Assembly: GCA_947073895.1 (NCBI GenBank)
Contig: CAMTNN010000005.1
Location: forward strand, 1-22,363
Source: an uncultured cyanobacterium
Lineage (GTDB): Bacteria; Cyanobacteriota; Vampirovibrionia; Gastranaerophilales; Gastranaerophilaceae
DNA: 22,363 bases
Direction: 5' to 3'
Below the pieces are notes generated by a model, which worked only from the letters and a program-made list of their open reading frames with translations, searched no databases and was not told where the DNA came from. A program made the position numbers and the translations under genes. Below are positions 13,806 to 20,092 of this stretch, one piece after another; the first letter of the stretch is position 1, and the number at the start of each line of letters is the position of its first letter.

Positions 13806-14846
13806 ATGGATGTGAAAATGTTAACTTTATCAGGATTAAAATTAGAAGAATTAGAAAATTTAATGGAAGAGTTTGGTGCGACAAAGTTTCGTGCGAAACA
13901 GATTCATAACTGGATTTATACAAAGTCAGTTTCAACAATTGATGAGATGACTAACTTGTCTAAAGATTTCAGAGAAGAGTTGAAACAAAAAGCTGTTGTA
14001 ACTAATACAAAAATTAAAGTAAAACAGGTAAGCTCAGACGGTACAATTAAGTATTTAATTGAATATCCTGATGGTGAATGTGTTGAGACTGTTTTGATGA
14101 GATTTGATAATAGAGCTAATTTAACAGCGTGTGTCAGCTCACAGGTTGGTTGTGCTGTAAATTGTTCTTTCTGCGCAACAGGTAAACGCGGATTTATCAG
14201 AAACCTTACTTATGCTGAAATCATTGAACAGGTTTTAACTATTCAGCGCGATACGGGTTTAAAGGTTACAAATGTTGTCTTTATGGGGCAGGGCGAACCT
14301 TTATTGAATCTTAAAAATGTTCTAAAAGCATTAGAGATTTTTAATGATGATTTCCAAATCGGTGCAAGAAGAATTACTATTTCGACAAGCGGAATCGTTC
14401 CTAAGATTAACGAACTAGCTGAGTCTGAACTTCAATCAACTCTTGCAATATCTTTGCATGCACCTAATCATAAATTGAGAGCGGAATTGATGCCGATTGA
14501 GAATAAATATCCTATTGATGAGCTTAAAAAAGCACTTTTAAATTATGTGGAAAAGACAGGACGCAGAATTACTGTTGAGTATATTCTAATACATGGTTTT
14601 AATGATACTGCTCAGGCTGCAAAAGAGCTTGCTATGCTTTTAAGAGATTTAAAATGTAATATCAATTTGATACCGTATAACTCTGTAGATGAAACTAAAT
14701 ACAAAAAGTCTACTAATAATGATATTATGCAATTCAAATATTTAATGGAACACTCTGGCAAAAAAGTTACTGTAAGATTAGAACGTGGCGCTGATATAGA
14801 TGCTGCTTGCGGACAATTACGGGGAAAAGTTACTTCTAATGAATAA
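13806..14846 (+). CDS. rlmN: 23S rRNA (A2503)-C2 / tRNA (A37)-C2 methyltransferase RlmN
   Basis: A 346-residue radical-SAM enzyme that methylates C2 of adenosine 2503 in 23S rRNA and A37 in some tRNAs, tuning translation accuracy. The 4Fe-4S motif is CAVNCSFC (C116, C120, C123). The SAM-binding MGQGEPLLN and the conserved RRITISTSGIVPKI and LAISLHAPN blocks follow. The second catalytic cysteine is C335 in ACGQLRG. The N-terminal RlmN domain has the expected FRAKQIHNWIY. The start is the ATG at 13806; a second ATG at 13818 is possible because neither has a strong ribosome binding site. Its stop overlaps the start of the DUF115 gene by eight bases (ATGAATAA), indicating coupled translation. The closely related Cfr is excluded by the genomic setting and the N-terminal features. 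Confidence 0.95.
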   Translation: MDVKMLTLSGLKLEELENLMEEFGATKFRAKQIHNWIYTKSVSTIDEMTNLSKDFREELKQKAVVTNTKIKVKQVSSDGTIKYLIEYPDGECVETVLMRFDNRANLTACVSSQVGCAVNCSFCATGKRGFIRNLTYAEIIEQVLTIQRDTGLKVTNVVFMGQGEPLLNLKNVLKALEIFNDDFQIGARRITISTSGIVPKINELAESELQSTLAISLHAPNHKLRAELMPIENKYPIDELKKALLNYVEKTGRRITVEYILIHGFNDTAQAAKELAMLLRDLKCNINLIPYNSVDETKYKKSTNNDIMQFKYLMEHSGKKVTVRLERGADIDAACGQLRGKVTSNE

Positions 14847-16710
14847 TGTTTTTCAAAAGAATATTGCAGCGCTTGGAGCTAAAAACCATAAACTCGCATT
14901 AAAACTGCAAGTTCATATTCCTGATGCAGTACCACAATTAATACAGACAAACGGGTATAATCTTTTATACAAAAATAAAGTTCTTCATAATGAACAAAAC
15001 CCTTTAGGGGAAGCGCATAGTATTTTTTCTTATGCAAAAAATGAGCCTGTTTCTATCCATCTTGTTTATGGATTGGGGCTGGGATATTTGTTTCAGGTAA
15101 CTTCAATGAAATCAAAAGGAACTGTTATTCTTTATGAACCTGATTTGAATATTTTGAAAATCGTTCTAAGCCTTGTTGATTTTTCTAATGATTTTTTAAA
15201 GCCGAATGTGTTTGTATGCAGTGAGTACGACGAAGTCGCTTATATAATTCATCAAAAATCCGGCATGAAAAATTCTCCTGAAATGCTCACATTGCCTTCA
15301 AGAATGCAGGAAGAAGGTTTTGCGGATTTGGTCAAAAAACTGCAGAACATGGTTGGAGCTTATGATTTGGATTTAAGATATACAAAAGAAAGATTTTATC
15401 CTTCTTTAAAAATGCTGCTTAAAAATATTCTTTATCTTTTTGATGAAACTCCGCTTGCACACTTTAAAGATGTTTATAAGGGTAAAACTGCTGTTATTGT
15501 TTCAGCCGGCCCTACTTTAGACAGAAATATTGAAACTCTAAAAAAATATCGTGATAAATATGTGTTGTTTACAGTAGGTACTGCTTTAAAAACACTTATT
15601 GCAAACGGAATTAAACCGGATTTCCTATCTGTAATTGAAACTTATGATTCATCAAAACAGTTAGCAGGGGTTGATGTAAGTGATATTTATTTTATAACGG
15701 AACCTTATTCAAATCCAAACTTAAGAAGCTTTGAATTTAAGCGCAGATTTTCTCATATAGCATCAAATGTTCCTATAAATCAATTTTGGGCCGAGGTTTG
15801 CGGAGAAAATATTGAAGAGTATTTTTCTAAAGGTACTGTTTCATATACAGCCTTGAATTCAGCTCGAATATTAGGATGTTCAAAAATTATTCTTGTTGGT
15901 CAGGATTTGGCATATATCGGCGGACAGTGTTACAGCAAAGATTCTGCTTATAAAGATTTGGTTTGTGCTAAGAATAGCGAAACAGGTAAGTGGGAAATTA
16001 CTGCTAAAAACTTTGAAGAGTTTGCAGATGCACTTTCAAATTCTTCTGATTCCGAAATTAGGAGACAAACTGCAAAAAGACGTTTGACTAACTTAAATAA
16101 TTCCTTACATTTTGTAAAAGGAATTAGCGGTGATATGATTCCGACAGAAGCTGTTTATGCAGCGTTTGTTTCCCCGCTTCAAGAGTTTGCAGTTAAATTC
16201 GGAGATAGAACTTATATTAATACGTCCTTGGTTGGAGCTCAGTTAGACGGGTATGAAAACTTACCGCTTGAGGAAGCTTTGAAAGATGCTGAGACTGTTG
16301 GCAATATTAGTTTAGATACAACATTCGACTATGATAAAGAGTTTGTTTTATCCAATTTAGATTCAAAACTTGCAGAATTAAATACTGCTAAAGTTATGAT
16401 TGAAGAAGGCAAGCGTTTTGCTAAAGCTTTAAATAATGATTTAAAGCGGTATAGAAATGCAACGGTTGAGGTTTTGAAAAGCCTAAGAAAGCTATCGGAA
16501 AACTATATTTCATTATGTACGTTTGCAGAAAAATCAAAACTTTTTGATTTCATTACGACATCGGATAGAATTGATTTGGATTATGAGATGAAAATGATTC
16601 AGAAGTTTGATGTTGAAACAGTTACAAATATAATGAATAAGATTTCTAAATATCATGCGAATTCAGAAAAAAGGATAAAAGAAGTTGAAAGTATTAATAC
16701 AAAGGGTTAA
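14839..16710 (+). CDS. DUF115 / MptE-like protein (motility accessory factor-like)
   Basis: A 623-residue protein. It has a first Rossmann-like part with YGLGLGYLF (77-85) and VILYEPD (96-102), and a central DUF115 domain with the signature AVIVSAGPTLDRNIETL (218-234), IKPDFLSVIETYD (258-270) and VGQDLAYIGG (353-362). The family includes archaeal MptE and the Maf proteins of flagellated bacteria that glycosylate flagellin with nonulosonic acids. The length and two-part build fit the Maf-like group. The C-terminal 150 residues are helical and coiled-coil-like. The gene overlaps rlmN by eight bases and dtd by 26, so it is deep in one operon. No flagellin gene is visible here, so the substrate is unknown. 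A longer start at 14800 is rejected, as it lies inside rlmN. Confidence 0.85.
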   Translation: MNNVFQKNIAALGAKNHKLALKLQVHIPDAVPQLIQTNGYNLLYKNKVLHNEQNPLGEAHSIFSYAKNEPVSIHLVYGLGLGYLFQVTSMKSKGTVILYEPDLNILKIVLSLVDFSNDFLKPNVFVCSEYDEVAYIIHQKSGMKNSPEMLTLPSRMQEEGFADLVKKLQNMVGAYDLDLRYTKERFYPSLKMLLKNILYLFDETPLAHFKDVYKGKTAVIVSAGPTLDRNIETLKKYRDKYVLFTVGTALKTLIANGIKPDFLSVIETYDSSKQLAGVDVSDIYFITEPYSNPNLRSFEFKRRFSHIASNVPINQFWAEVCGENIEEYFSKGTVSYTALNSARILGCSKIILVGQDLAYIGGQCYSKDSAYKDLVCAKNSETGKWEITAKNFEEFADALSNSSDSEIRRQTAKRRLTNLNNSLHFVKGISGDMIPTEAVYAAFVSPLQEFAVKFGDRTYINTSLVGAQLDGYENLPLEEALKDAETVGNISLDTTFDYDKEFVLSNLDSKLAELNTAKVMIEEGKRFAKALNNDLKRYRNATVEVLKSLRKLSENYISLCTFAEKSKLFDFITTSDRIDLDYEMKMIQKFDVETVTNIMNKISKYHANSEKRIKEVESINTKG

Positions 16711-17122
16711 ACGGGCATCGGTTACTATCGGAGGTGAATTATTTTCTTCGATTGAATCAGGAATTTTGGCGCTTGTTGGAATAGAAAAAGGCGATACAAT
16801 TGAGCAGGTTCAGAAAGCTGCTAAAAAGATTACAGGTCTAAGAATTTTTTCAGACGAAAATGGAAAAATGAATCGTTCTTTGATTGATGTAAACGGAGAA
16901 ATGCTTATTGTTTCTCAATTTACTCTTTGCGGTGATTGTAAAAAAGGCACCCGTCCGAGTTTTGACAAATCTGCAGAACCCCAAATTGCGAATGAATTAT
17001 ATGAAAAGTTTATAGATGAAGTTTCATCATATGGTATAAAAACTGCTCATGGTCAATTTGCGGCTATGATGGATGTTGAATTAATAAACGACGGTCCTGT
17101 AACATTTATGATTGAAATTTAA
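16685..17122 (+). CDS. dtd: D-aminoacyl-tRNA deacylase
   Basis: A 145-residue DTD that hydrolyses D-aminoacyl-tRNA (and mischarged glycyl-tRNA), protecting translation. Both active-site motifs are present: SQFTL (77-81) and NDGPVTF (135-141) carrying the Gly-cisPro. Full family length. The start is a TTG at 16685, which gives the conserved N terminus KVLIQRVKRASVTI at exactly the usual distance. The AAAAAAGG / AGAAG region just upstream can serve as ribosome binding site. The gene overlaps the DUF115 gene by 26 bases, so the start lies inside it. It ends the rlmN-DUF115-dtd unit and is convergent with the grcA-like gene. Confidence 0.95.
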   Translation: MKVLIQRVKRASVTIGGELFSSIESGILALVGIEKGDTIEQVQKAAKKITGLRIFSDENGKMNRSLIDVNGEMLIVSQFTLCGDCKKGTRPSFDKSAEPQIANELYEKFIDEVSSYGIKTAHGQFAAMMDVELINDGPVTFMIEI

Positions 17123-17146
17123 AAAGGGTGTACTCAATGTACACCC
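17121..17146 (-). terminator. Terminator of grcA-like gene
   Basis: GGGTGTAC (17126-17133) and GTACACCC (17139-17146) form an 8-bp stem with a TCAAT loop. On the minus strand it is followed by TTTTT, so it ends the grcA-like transcript. On the plus strand there is no T run, so dtd termination is weaker. Confidence 0.85.
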
Positions 17147-17174
17147 CGTATATTACCTCATATCCCGTTAAATT

Positions 17175-17417
17175 TTACGCTCCCAGTCCGGCATGGAATG
17201 TTCTCGAAATGACATCATCTTGTTGTTCTTTTGTTAATTTGATAAAGTTTACTGCGTAGCCTGAAACTCTTACGGTAAGCTGTGGATATTTTTCAGGATG
17301 TGCTTGAGCATCTAACAATGTATCTCTGTTAAATACGTTAACATTCAAATGGTGTCCGCCTTTTTCAACATATCCGTCTAATAAGTTGATTAAGTTTTCT
17401 TCTTGTTGTGTTGTCAT
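17175..17417 (-). CDS. grcA: Stand-alone glycyl-radical domain (GrcA-like, PFL C-terminal)
   Basis: An 80-residue protein matching the extreme C terminus of pyruvate formate-lyase: [13 protein letters not shown], then [18 protein letters not shown] with the radical glycine G53 in RVSGYAV (50-56), ending [14 protein letters not shown]. In E. coli the equivalent GrcA/YfiD (127 aa) replaces the damaged C terminus of oxygen-cleaved PFL. This version is much shorter but has its own strong ribosome binding site (AAGGAG), promoter and terminator, so it is not a broken pfl fragment. Activation requires a PFL-activating enzyme and a PFL core encoded elsewhere; neither is here. A palindrome at about -41.5 of its promoter and a divergent Crp/Fnr gene suggest oxygen or redox control. 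Confidence 0.85.
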   Translation of the reverse strand: MTTQQEENLINLLDGYVEKGGHHLNVNVFNRDTLLDAQAHPEKYPQLTVRVSGYAVNFIKLTKEQQDDVISRTFHAGLGA

Positions 17418-17455
17418 ATTAAGTTCTCCTTATGTCTTTCGCTTTTTACATTTTT

Positions 17456-17499
17456 ATTATATACTATGTTTAACAACATTTCTGTTGTTTTTACAACAG
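17456..17499 (-). promoter_or_regulatory. grcA-like promoter with Crp/Fnr-type operator
   Basis: Minus-strand TATAAT at 17461-17456 predicts +1 near 17449. CTGTTGT-TTTT-ACAACAG (17482-17499) is a perfect 7-bp inverted repeat centred at 17490.5, i.e. about -41.5, the classic class II activator position for Crp/Fnr proteins. No good -35 is present, as expected for an activated promoter. A second overlapping palindrome AACAACA-TTTC-TGTTGTT spans 17472-17489. Assigning the site to the adjacent regulator is inference. Confidence 0.65.
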
Positions 17500-17501
17500 C
17501 A

Positions 17502-17612
17502 CTACGTGCGTAGACATGGGTCGGACAACATTGGTGAGGTTACAAGAGTGGCGTTGGATTACGGGTTGTCCTCGAGAGTGGGGCTACTAGGTGGTTCGAG
17601 TTGGTTGAGAGG
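17502..17612 (-). repeat. Structured repeat element, copy B4 (in crp leader)
   Basis: Fourth family copy, minus orientation relative to A1-A3. The family stem is GGACAAC (plus 17523-17529) with GTTGTCC (17565-17571), loop 35 nt. A flanking stem CTCGAG-type pairing joins 17571-17576 and 17595-17600. CTACGTGCGTAG is at 17502-17513. It aligns well to the reverse complement of A1: both have GTAGACA-GGG-CGG, then CATT, and end with TTGGTTGA. On the plus strand it forms the 5' leader of the Crp/Fnr gene, ending at its Shine-Dalgarno. Confidence 0.65.
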
Positions 17613-17620
17613 TGAAATTT

Positions 17621-18283
17621 ATGGAAAAGTATTTTAATCAAATAAAAAATTCTAATTTGTTTTTTGGAATGAGTGATGAAGAATTAAAAGGAATTCTTGA
17701 GTGTTTTAATGCTCATGTAAAATCTTATAAAAAAGATGAAATTGTAATTCGTCAAGGAGATGTTATTAAAAGTCTTTACCTTATATTGGAAGGAAATATT
17801 AATATAGAAAAAGACACTTACTGGGGCAGAAGAATAATTATTTCCAAGCTTTCAGCGAATGACAATATCGCACTTTCTTTTGTTGCATCAAAGTCTATGA
17901 AATCAACTATTGATGTCATGACGACCGAAGATACAAAGCTTCTTGTGCTTAATTATGAAAAATGTACTTCAATGTGTCAAAATGCCTGCACAAGACACAA
18001 GGTTTTAATAAGTAATATGTTTGAAATCTTGGCGAAGGAGAATTTAGAGCTTTTGCAAAAAATTGAGAATATTTCGCAAAAAACTATTCGAGATAAGCTT
18101 TTAACCTATCTTTCCAATGAAGCAAAAAAGAATAAAAATAATTCTTTTGAAATTGCTTTTAACAGACAAGATTTGGCTGATTATCTGAATATCGATCGTT
18201 CAGCCATGAGCTTTGAATTATCAAAGCTTCAAAAAGAAGGATTACTTCAATACGATAGAAATAAGTTTATTTTGAAAAGTTGA
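17621..18283 (+). CDS. Crp/Fnr-family transcriptional regulator
   Basis: A 220-residue regulator with an N-terminal cyclic-nucleotide-type sensor domain (about 10-115: FFGMSDEEL; YKKDEIVIRQGDVIKSLYLILEG), a dimer helix (about 128-150) and a C-terminal winged HTH (about 155-218: FNRQDLADYLNIDRSAMSFELSKLQKEGLL, recognition helix RSAMSFEL). The cAMP pocket residues of true Crp (RxS after GExxGE) are not evident. Three spaced cysteines C115, C119, C123 (CxxxCxxxC) lie before the dimer helix, a common feature of clostridial-type members; an Fnr-style N-terminal Cys set is absent, so redox sensing is possible but unproven. The start at 17621 has TGAGAGG eight bases upstream; a GTG at 17612 is rejected. 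Divergent from grcA, and directly before the ATP synthase promoter. Confidence 0.88.
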   Translation: MEKYFNQIKNSNLFFGMSDEELKGILECFNAHVKSYKKDEIVIRQGDVIKSLYLILEGNINIEKDTYWGRRIIISKLSANDNIALSFVASKSMKSTIDVMTTEDTKLLVLNYEKCTSMCQNACTRHKVLISNMFEILAKENLELLQKIENISQKTIRDKLLTYLSNEAKKNKNNSFEIAFNRQDLADYLNIDRSAMSFELSKLQKEGLLQYDRNKFILKS

Positions 18284-18292
18284 ATGTAATCG

Positions 18293-18321
18293 TTGCAAAA
18301 CTTTACAATTTATGATAGTAT
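18293..18321 (+). promoter_or_regulatory. ATP synthase operon promoter
   Basis: TTGCAA (18293-18298), 17-bp spacer, TAGTAT (18316-18321) with extended TGA. It lies in the 93-bp gap between the Crp/Fnr gene and atpB; the leader would be about 49 nt. Confidence 0.65.
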
Positions 18322-18376
18322 TTGAAAAGAGAGAGAGGGGTTTAAATAAGCTCCGTTTTAGAAGAGGATGGGTTCA

Positions 18377-19072
18377 ATGAGCGAAGGACATTGGATTGTA
18401 GAGAAAGTAATACTTGGGCATAATATGTCTTTCAATATGGATACGCTTGTGACAATGTGGGCGGCAATGGCATTTTTGCTCATTGTTTCTTTTATTGCAA
18501 CAAGAAAGTTGTCTATTTTCCCGTCTAAATTACAATTGGTGTTTGAATCAATTCTGGGATATTTTGATAATCTTGTTAACGGAATGATTCATGAAGGTGG
18601 AAGAAAACACTTTCCGCTTATTGCATCATTATTTTTGTTTATTGTAACAGCAAACCTTATGGGACAGTTGCCATTGAAAATGATTGAATTAAAACATGGT
18701 GAAATGGCATCTCCTACTAATGATATCAATTTGACAGCAGGTTTAGCTGTAATTGTACTGGTATATTATGTTATTGCAGGTGTTATTAAGAAAAAAGGCA
18801 AGTTCTTATTGCATGAATTCTCATTTGTGGGCATAATTTCAATGCTTGTTGAAATTTTGGAATTAGTAACAAGACCTCTGACTCTTGCATTACGTTTATT
18901 TGGTAATATTTTGGCAGGTGAAATCCTTATCACAGCTTTGTTGGGCTTGTGTGCTTGGGGGTTGCCTTTGCCGATAATGTTTTTTGAAATATTGGTTGCT
19001 TGCGTACAAGCACTGGTGTTTACAATGTTGACAACTGTGTATATCGCAACAGCTGTTAATGAGAATCACTAA
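18377..19072 (+). CDS. atpB: ATP synthase Fo subunit a
   Basis: A 231-residue integral membrane subunit with five or six helices that forms the two proton half-channels. The stator arginine is R173 in LTLALRLFGNILAGE; the next conserved helix is LPLPIMFFEILVACVQALVFTMLTTVYIATA. The N-terminal start is the ATG at 18377, because GAAGAGG directly abuts the earlier in-frame ATG (18368) but sits nine bases from this one. First gene of the operon; no atpI is found upstream, where cyanobacteria usually have one. Downstream is the structured element A2 and atpE. Confidence 0.95.
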   Translation: MSEGHWIVEKVILGHNMSFNMDTLVTMWAAMAFLLIVSFIATRKLSIFPSKLQLVFESILGYFDNLVNGMIHEGGRKHFPLIASLFLFIVTANLMGQLPLKMIELKHGEMASPTNDINLTAGLAVIVLVYYVIAGVIKKKGKFLLHEFSFVGIISMLVEILELVTRPLTLALRLFGNILAGEILITALLGLCAWGLPLPIMFFEILVACVQALVFTMLTTVYIATAVNENH

Positions 19073-19073
19073 A

Positions 19074-19162
19074 ACGCGAACCAGCGCGGAGTCTGTTCAA
19101 GAGGCGCACGGACGGATAATAAAATAAACTGGTAAGGTTACATAATGTGCGCCGACCAAAGG
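19074..19162 (+). repeat. Structured RNA element, copy A2 (leader of atpE)
   Basis: It fills the 99-bp gap between atpB and atpE. A small 5' hairpin CGCG-AACCAG-CGCG (19075-19088) is followed by a possible H-type pseudoknot. Stem 1 is GTCTGTTC (19091-19098) with GGACGGAT (19110-19117). Stem 2 is GGCGCAC (19103-19109) with GTGCGCC (19147-19153). Loop 1 is 4 nt, loop 3 is 29 nt and contains AAACTGGTA (19127-19135). The Shine-Dalgarno AAAGG (19158-19162) begins four bases after stem 2, and ACCA next to it can pair with TGGT in the loop. The stem triplet CGC/GCG differs from A1 and A3 with compensation. Confidence 0.75.
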
Positions 19163-19171
19163 ATGAAAAAT

Positions 19172-19417
19172 ATGGAAGAAGTAAAAACAATTTCTGATTT
19201 AGCACAATTAGGTGCAGGTATTGCAATGGGTTTTGGTGCAATCGGTGCCGGACTTGGTATTGGTTTTGCAACAAAAGGTTTGATGGATGCTATTTCTAGA
19301 CAGCCTGAAATCGCAGGTAAAGCAGTTGGTTTCTTCCTTGTTGGTGCTGCTCTTGCTGAAGCTTGTGCGATTTATGCTTTAGTTATCGCAATGAAACTAT
19401 CAGGAATGATGGGCTAG
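19172..19417 (+). CDS. atpE: ATP synthase Fo subunit c
   Basis: An 81-residue two-helix proteolipid that forms the rotor ring; 81 is the usual cyanobacterial length. Helix 1 is glycine-rich (GAGIAMGFGAIGAGLGIGFA, residues 14-33), the polar loop is RQP (43-45), and the ion-binding carboxylate is E63 in GAALAEACAIYALV. Na+-binding rings have Gln in helix 1 and EST or ETT at the carboxylate; here the positions are I30 and EAC, so proton coupling is expected. The ATG at 19172 is chosen over 19163 and 19145, because AAAGG abuts 19163 and is nine bases from 19172. Its start is controlled, in all likelihood, by element A2. Confidence 0.96.
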   Translation: MEEVKTISDLAQLGAGIAMGFGAIGAGLGIGFATKGLMDAISRQPEIAGKAVGFFLVGAALAEACAIYALVIAMKLSGMMG

Positions 19418-19418
19418 G

Positions 19419-19510
19419 TGCTACGCACGTAGATATATTGTCGGTTGACATAAGTTGTGACTACAGGCTAGGATTGTAGTGACAGGTCAACCTCAAAGTG
19501 AGACTACAAG
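19419..19510 (-). repeat. Structured repeat element, copy B5
   Basis: Minus-orientation copy in the atpE-b' gap. Family stem GGTTGAC (plus 19443-19449) with GTCAACC (19486-19492), loop 36 nt, triplet TTG/CAA. CTACGCACGTAG is at 19421-19432. TTGTAGT (19474-19480) can pair either with ACTACA (19460-19465) or with ACTACAA (19503-19509), so two exclusive folds are possible. It sits back to back with copy A3, giving an inverted pair of about 190 bp. Confidence 0.65.
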
Positions 19511-19515
19511 TTCAG

Positions 19516-19608
19516 CCGGTTTGGACAAGCCGGTCGTCTGTTCAGAAGGAGCACGGACAAGACGGAAAATTAAATTGGTAGTTAGGTGGAATGTGCTCCG
19601 CCAAAAGG
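19516..19608 (+). repeat. Structured RNA element, copy A3 (leader of b' gene)
   Basis: A 5' hairpin CCGGTTT-GGAC-AAGCCGG (19516-19533) is followed by the pseudoknot. Stem 1 is GTCTGTTC (19536-19543) with GGACAAGAC (19555-19563, one bulged A). Stem 2 is GGAGCAC (19548-19554) with GTGCTCC (19593-19599). Loop 1 is 4 nt and loop 3 is 29 nt, exactly as in A2. The loop holds AAATTGGTA (19573-19581). The Shine-Dalgarno AAAAGG (19603-19608) follows four bases after stem 2, and CCAA beside it can pair with TTGG of the loop. Confidence 0.75.
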
Positions 19609-19615
19609 TTAGAAT

Positions 19616-20086
19616 ATGGAGTTTAATGCTACCTTTATAGTTACAATAATATCATTTATAGTGTTTGTCTTTTTGATGAACAAGATTTTGTATGCGCCTG
19701 TCTTAGAGATTATGGAAGAGCGTAAGAATTTTGTTGATGGAAATTATAATTCTGCAAGTGAAAATGATGCAAAATCAGAAGAACTTATAAATCAAAAAGA
19801 AGAAAAACTGGCAGGTGCAAAAGATGACGCTCGTGGTAAATATGTTGAAGCATTAAACGAGTATAAATCTCAAAAATCAGATATGGTTGCAAGTGCTCAA
19901 AATTCTGCTAAAGATGAAATTGAACAGGCAAGAGCTGATTTGCAGAGGTTATCTGATGATGTGAAAAACGGACTAAAGGGTTCTATGACAGATTTAGCAA
20001 ATGATATTGTCGAAAAAGTTATCGGATACAGAAGTGAAGTCAACGGGTTTGACGACGAGACGGTAAATAAGGTTTTATGGAGCTAG
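19616..20086 (+). CDS. atpF': ATP synthase Fo subunit b' (second b-type stator)
   Basis: A 156-residue peripheral-stalk subunit: an N-terminal membrane helix (residues 6-25, FIVTIISFIVFVFLMNKILY), APVLEIMEERK, then a long coiled coil of K, E, A and D. Separate b and b' subunits as a heterodimer are a mark of photosynthetic bacteria and cyanobacterial relatives. It is called b' because it precedes b, as in the cyanobacterial operon, and keeps the APVLxxMxxR block usual for b'. AAAAGG lies seven bases before the ATG, at the 3' edge of element A3. The 198-bp gap before it, filled by copies B5 and A3, is unusually long for an ATP synthase operon. Confidence 0.9.
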   Translation: MEFNATFIVTIISFIVFVFLMNKILYAPVLEIMEERKNFVDGNYNSASENDAKSEELINQKEEKLAGAKDDARGKYVEALNEYKSQKSDMVASAQNSAKDEIEQARADLQRLSDDVKNGLKGSMTDLANDIVEKVIGYRSEVNGFDDETVNKVLWS

Positions 20087-20092
20087 ATTCAA

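Noticed and set aside
17175..17417. Broken 3' fragment of a pyruvate formate-lyase gene
   Set aside because: It has its own promoter, AAGGAG ribosome binding site and terminator, and the upstream bases do not continue the PFL protein.
17490..17516. TTTACA plus TAGACA as promoter for the Crp/Fnr gene
   Set aside because: Spacing of about 15 bp and a poor -10; it overlaps the palindrome and was not strong enough to list.
17591..17612. GGTTCGAGT resembling a tRNA T-loop
   Set aside because: No acceptor stem, anticodon arm or D arm can be formed around it; it belongs to the repeat element B4.
19143..19171. Earlier start for atpE adding nine residues
   Set aside because: It would begin inside the stem 2 arm; the 81-residue form matches the family and has AAAGG at the right distance.
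19419..19608. Integron attC-like site
   Set aside because: The stems do not show the RYYYAAC/GTTRRRY core boxes and no integrase or cassette is near.
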